Below, piece after piece: positions 60,000 through 64,000 of a DNA stretch of 64,000 nt. The stretch spans positions 4,154,001 to 4,218,000 of the forward strand of contig JAXRKN010000039.1 of the NCBI GenBank assembly GCA_038502055.1, in the 5' to 3' direction. The position numbers were made by a program, and so were the translations under genes. The number at the start of each line of letters is the position of its first letter. Position 1 is the stretch's first letter. The notes beneath the pieces were generated by a model. It worked only from the letters and a program-made list of their open reading frames with translations. It was not told the DNA's origin and did no database searches. This DNA comes from Tanytarsus gracilentus. Its lineage: Eukaryota > Arthropoda > Insecta > Diptera > Chironomidae.

Positions 60000-61548
60000 T
60001 TTTAATGCTGATCTTTCATCTTTGAATTGAAGTGAATTGTTTACTAAACAAAAGCAATAGAACTCGATTGAAAGCACTTGAGGAAGAGATTGAGATGAAA
60101 AGTTTTGCAATGGACATTGAATTGTGAATAAAATTGCAATCTGCTGCCATTACAAACTTTTTAATACAAGTTTCTCCATAAAATGTTCGCATTGCAGTTA
60201 GAAAGAATTTTTTTACGTCAATTTTCATCTCGAAATTGATTTGCATTGCATTGGAAGCTTTTTTATATTTTGAATTTTATATTTTTCCAAAAAATTTCGA
60301 TTAAAAACTTTTTTAATCAGATCATAAAAAAATTAAATCGCGTGACACGAATTTATGAGCAGGTTTGCGATAAAAAAGTGGAAGGGATTAAAATCGGATC
60401 AATTCCTGTCGGCTATAAATTTGACATCACGAGCTGTTGCCATTAAAAATGCGCGAGCGGAAAATTTACAAGCATTGAGCTCTCAATTATGAGATAATCG
60501 TACACACAGCGGCCTATGGTAATCGACAACAGAAAGCAATGGCAATGGCACAACACAGCAGTTTCATTTATTTTCGCAAATGCCTGCGAGGTGAAAATTC
60601 TTTTTTGTCCATTTCCACTTTTTTAATTGGAAATTTTTGTGCTTTTAAATCTATTTAAAAAACGATCAAATGGAAATTCGATACACGATTGTGAAAATTG
60701 CACTGTGTGTCAATACTTATGAATATTTCCTTCGCGCAAAGTGAGGCACAGATTGCAGAAATTGCTTTTAAAATTTCTCAACCACCGCCACGGTGCTCTA
60801 TGGCAATCATCAATAATTAATCGCATCGATTTTCCTTGAAATTTCTTGCCACACTCAGCACTGCCTCCACACACACTCTCGCTGTATCTCATTCTCGCGG
60901 TGTCAATATTTTATCAGGACATTGTCGACGATGAAAATTTGCTTCATTAAATTTTTTTACCCACATAGAAACTGAATGCAGCAATGTTCGATGTGAAAAT
61001 CTCCACTTTTCATACATTTTCACATGTGTTTTGTGTGTACACAGCAGCATAACAGCTCATAGAAAGTCATAAATGGCTTTGCTTCGGTGAAAATTAAGCG
61101 GAATAAAAAATAATTTAAATTTATGGTTAAAAAATATTGCAAAAGCGAAAAAAACAACAGTAATAAATAAGCGGAGCAGCATCATGCCAGTAAATTTTGA
61201 TTTAATTTTTATTAAAAACTTTTCTAAAAATATTTTTCTTGGAATTTTTTCGGAGTCAACAATAAAAGTTGAGAAAAACATTCCAAGGTAAATTTAATAA
61301 ATTTTGCTCTTTAATGAAGACCATCGCAAGAATGATGACATCGCACAAATTCTAAAAATTGACCGAGGGTGAAATGAAAAACTTTTTTTATTTTATTTCT
61401 CGCTACATTTGGGTCGAACGTGATTTGTGTGTGGAAAATATTTTTTCAATTTTTCCGCTTTTTATCTTTTTCAAGGAACAAAAGATCAAAAATTCTTTTT
61501 TCACTAAATTTTTCTTCTGCATGCGAGTTCAAAATTGTTTCGATTCAA

Positions 61549-61559
61549 GTGCGGACATT
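61549..61559 (-). repeat. Isolated GTGCGGACATT copy, right arm
   Basis: Mirror counterpart of the left-arm word at 39383-39393, within near-identical flanking sequence. It shows that the three-copy arrangement of this word predates the inverted duplication. Confidence 0.7.
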
Positions 61560-63830
61560 AAAATATTTTTTATTCTTTAAAAGATTTTCATGTAAAAAAT
61601 TCGCACATGAATTTACAAAAGAAAACTTTTCTTTCTTCTCGATTTTCACCTCACTTCACAAATGACCAAGTTTTCTCCTTCGAAAGCTCCAAGAAAAGTT
61701 CAAAGTTTAAAGGAAAAACTTTTTTGCACTTCATTCAATTTTCATTTTTCTTTCGTGAAAATTTCTAAGTAACTGTAAATTGCATGTTTGAAGTTAATCA
61801 GCTGAGAGAAAATCTCAAACATTGCGGAACTGCTTGGAAAATCTCGTTAGGAAGAGATTAAAATGTTTTTATTTGGCCCCGAAGAACTTTTTTTCATGCA
61901 ATCTCGCAATAATCGGTAATCACTGGCAGTGTGCATGGCAACAACTGATTTATATCTCACGAGGAGAACTCTCGACAGTGAAATTAATAAATTACTCTCG
62001 AGTGCACATGAGTTGAGGATGGAGAGGATGAATTGGCAATGTCAAAAGATGTTTTGTATCGAGAAAAGCACTCGAGATGAAGCATCAAGATATCAATTTT
62101 AAAACTTTCGAGAGTTTTTCTTATTTTCACCCTCTTCATAGTCTCGCACAAACGAGAAAGTATGTACAAAAGCACTACACACACGGTGAATGTGAATTGA
62201 ATGATTATTATTGGATCAATAGAGCAGATCAGCTTGCCTTGAGATGGGAAAATTGTGTTTCGTGTTGTTGTTGTGATGTGGATGAAAGCAATGAGGGGAA
62301 AAAGCTAAACTTCTAATAAAAATCGTTGGGCAATAAATCACGAAGAGAAAAAGCTTGACACGATTGAGTGGAATTTGTGGGGTAGTGGAAATGAGGATTG
62401 AGGTCGCACGCGGCAGACAGATCGTAATAAATTGCCAATTTTTCATAAATCCAAAAAGCTTTTTTTTCGGGTGTTTGTCAACCCATCGGAAGGTTGCTGT
62501 AAGAGATGTTAAGCACAGCTTGTGAGTGCACTTTAGAGAATTTTAATGAAAATAAACAAAAAGGTTTTGTTTGCTTTCTCAATTTTGATGAATCTTTTTG
62601 GGTCATTTGAGCAAGCAAAAATGGGCAAAAATATTTAAATTTGATGGATGATAAAAATTATTTTAATTTTCATTAAATTTTTTATGTGACTGACATTTGA
62701 AGAAATTTCTCATAAAAATTAATCAATCCCTAGTGGCTGGCTGTCTGTCGAGTCACTTTTGTGTGACAATTTTAAATAAAAATCATCATCATGAAAGCTG
62801 AACGCCTGAGTGCAACGTAATGAAATGAGATTTTGTGTTGTCATAAAATTTTCATCTCACGCGAGCATTCAAAAAATATTTCGAGCCTTTCCGATTGTTT
62901 TTCACGCGTCTGACAAGCTTACGACTGACAAAAAATTGAAAATTTGTGGAACAACAAAAAAGTTTGCTGTTAACTTTAGCACCTCGTTCACTCACTCGAA
63001 GCACTTCCAAACAGCAATTTTTATTCCGTTTTATCTGCTTCTGATTTATCGCTTGCGTTTCACCTTTTTTGTGATCCTCTCAACATCGCTCGATGCAAAT
63101 AAAAAAAACGTTCAATCCTTTTTTCCTCAATTCGCTTTATTTGAGCATTTTTATTTTATTTTATTGGATTTTCATATATTTTTCCGACCTATGCTCAGTT
63201 TTTGTTGTCGCTGCGGAAGTTGTGAAAAGAATGGAAAAATTGTGAAATGAGAGGGAGGAAAAACAAATATTGTCGTGTTTTTGTCACTTTTATGACTGCA
63301 TCACTATTTTTTGTTTTGTTTGTGTGAACTCAAACTCTCAAACATGCTTGACATCAAGCTTAAATTCGATGAGTAAAAAAATTGAGTGATAAAAGCTCAA
63401 AATCGATTTTAAATTGAAGTTTGATGATTTTTATTTCACGCATTTATTTTGAGACCTAAAAATCACTCAAAATATTTTTTTATCTCACTGTGTGCATAAG
63501 AAAGGTCTGAAAGTGTGTCGACAAGTGTTTCCTGTGATAAGAAAAATGCGAGATGAAGCTTAAATTCCTCTTTGACTTGTTGTTACCGCTCTTCATTCAG
63601 CAGTGAGTACGCAAGAGAGTGGAAAAAATCCTCAGCTGCTGCTCATGGTGATAAATCTTGAAAATGAATGAAATCGTACTGCCGTTGTCATACTAAAAAG
63701 GGACTTTTTTCCTCTCTCGCTTTCATATCACGATTTTCATGTGCGTAAAGTTTTTTTTATTCCACTTCCATTTATCATCCGACGAGATAGAGAACGAGAA
63801 CAGGATAAAATTCTTTTAACCCACAAAAAA

Positions 63831-64000
63831 AAATGATTAATTTTTTTTCTCTCGAAGTCAATTTGGGGAAGGAAATATTTTTTTAAAATTAAAAAAATAT
63901 AAAAATTCATCAAACATCTTTTCAGCGTTTAAAAATCAATTTATATTTTTTATCACTTCTTATTCCTTGTTTTCATAGTAAAGATATAAAAAACTTTGTA
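63831..64000. other. Sequence beyond the right arm
   Basis: 170 bp of AT-rich sequence up to the window end. It does not align well with the sequence outside the left arm, apart from loosely similar phrases (TTAATTTTTTTTC, GGAAATATTTT). No gene is seen. Confidence 0.5.

Larger units (their letters stand above)
54556..63830 (-). repeat. Right arm of giant inverted duplication
   Basis: Reverse complement of 37097-45380, interrupted by a 1.25-kb insertion (55204-56457) absent from the left arm. It carries the second FHA gene on the plus strand. The inner edge is recognised from TTTTTAAAGACTCACGAAAG (54553-54572 region) and the outer edge from TTTTAACCCACAAAAAA (to about 63830). Long blocks are nearly identical to the left arm; differences are single bases, small indels, microsatellite lengths and the divergent FHA region. 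Apart from the FHA gene, I see no coding sequence in it. Confidence 0.93.
58894..63830. other. Outer part of right arm, non-coding
   Basis: Reverse complement of 37097-42170. No coding sequence could be supported, although stretches are identical to the other arm over hundreds of bases. The GTGCGGACATT foldback (59919-59999) and a third copy of its end sequence (61549-61559) are kept in mirror position. Confidence 0.6.

Noticed and set aside
37097..63830. Explaining the inverted repeat purely as a haplotype assembly error
   Set aside because: Not fully excluded, but the gradual fading of homology at the edges, a private insertion in each arm and two intact, differing genes favour a real and old structure.
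1..64000. tRNA genes and well-known conserved insect microRNAs
   Set aside because: Reading for the tRNA B-box (GGTTCGANTCC) and for familiar microRNA seeds by eye gave no convincing hit; a covariance-model scan would be needed to exclude weak ones.

Overview
This 64 kb window is AT-rich nuclear DNA from a eukaryote, almost certainly an insect and most likely a lower (nematoceran) dipteran such as a chironomid midge. The reasons are compact genes with roughly 50-70 bp introns, a calpain of the Drosophila CalpA type with an insertion in its calcium-binding domain, a dipteran-type vitelline membrane protein, and an arthropod TCAGT initiator. The species is inferred; no marker gene fixes it.

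Layout. 1-8.8 kb is a non-coding stretch holding one decayed repeat block with a 17-bp minisatellite (about 4.1-5.0 kb). 8.8-25.7 kb is a dense block of eight conserved housekeeping genes arranged as four consecutive head-to-head pairs: MMS22L(-)/DUSP12(+), PPME1(-)/GCP5(+), ALG-2(-)/UBE2M(+), MED24(-)/PIG-C(+). Every gene was rebuilt exon by exon, and each gives an open frame with consensus splice sites. 26.0-27.2 kb is a secreted cysteine-rich orphan. 28.0-34.7 kb is a calpain-A gene with two alternative first coding exons. 35.8-36.1 kb is a small vitelline membrane (eggshell) gene with a TATA box and initiator.

37.1-63.8 kb is a giant inverted duplication: a left arm of about 8.3 kb (37.1-45.4 kb), a spacer of about 9.2 kb, and a right arm of about 9.3 kb (54.55-63.83 kb) that is the reverse complement of the left. 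The spacer carries one intact acyl-CoA synthetase of the bubblegum (ACSBG) family and a relic of a second copy. Each arm carries a 136-aa protein that is essentially a lone FHA domain, resembling the FHA of RNF8 but without a RING finger. Both copies are intact and are transcribed away from the spacer. Most of the arm sequence is nearly identical, but the 5' two thirds of the FHA gene and its promoter form an island of divergence, and homology fades at the ends instead of stopping cleanly. This looks like an old palindrome whose interior is homogenised by gene conversion. The right arm has a later 1.25-kb insertion flanked by a 28-bp target duplication; the left arm has a private 117-bp G-run/poly-A insertion.

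Together the first half supplies general cell functions (replication-fork repair, dual-specificity and PP2A phosphatase control, microtubule nucleation, neddylation, Mediator, GPI anchors, calcium signalling). The second half is an unusual structural locus and the main object of interest. No tRNA, rRNA or CRISPR array was seen.
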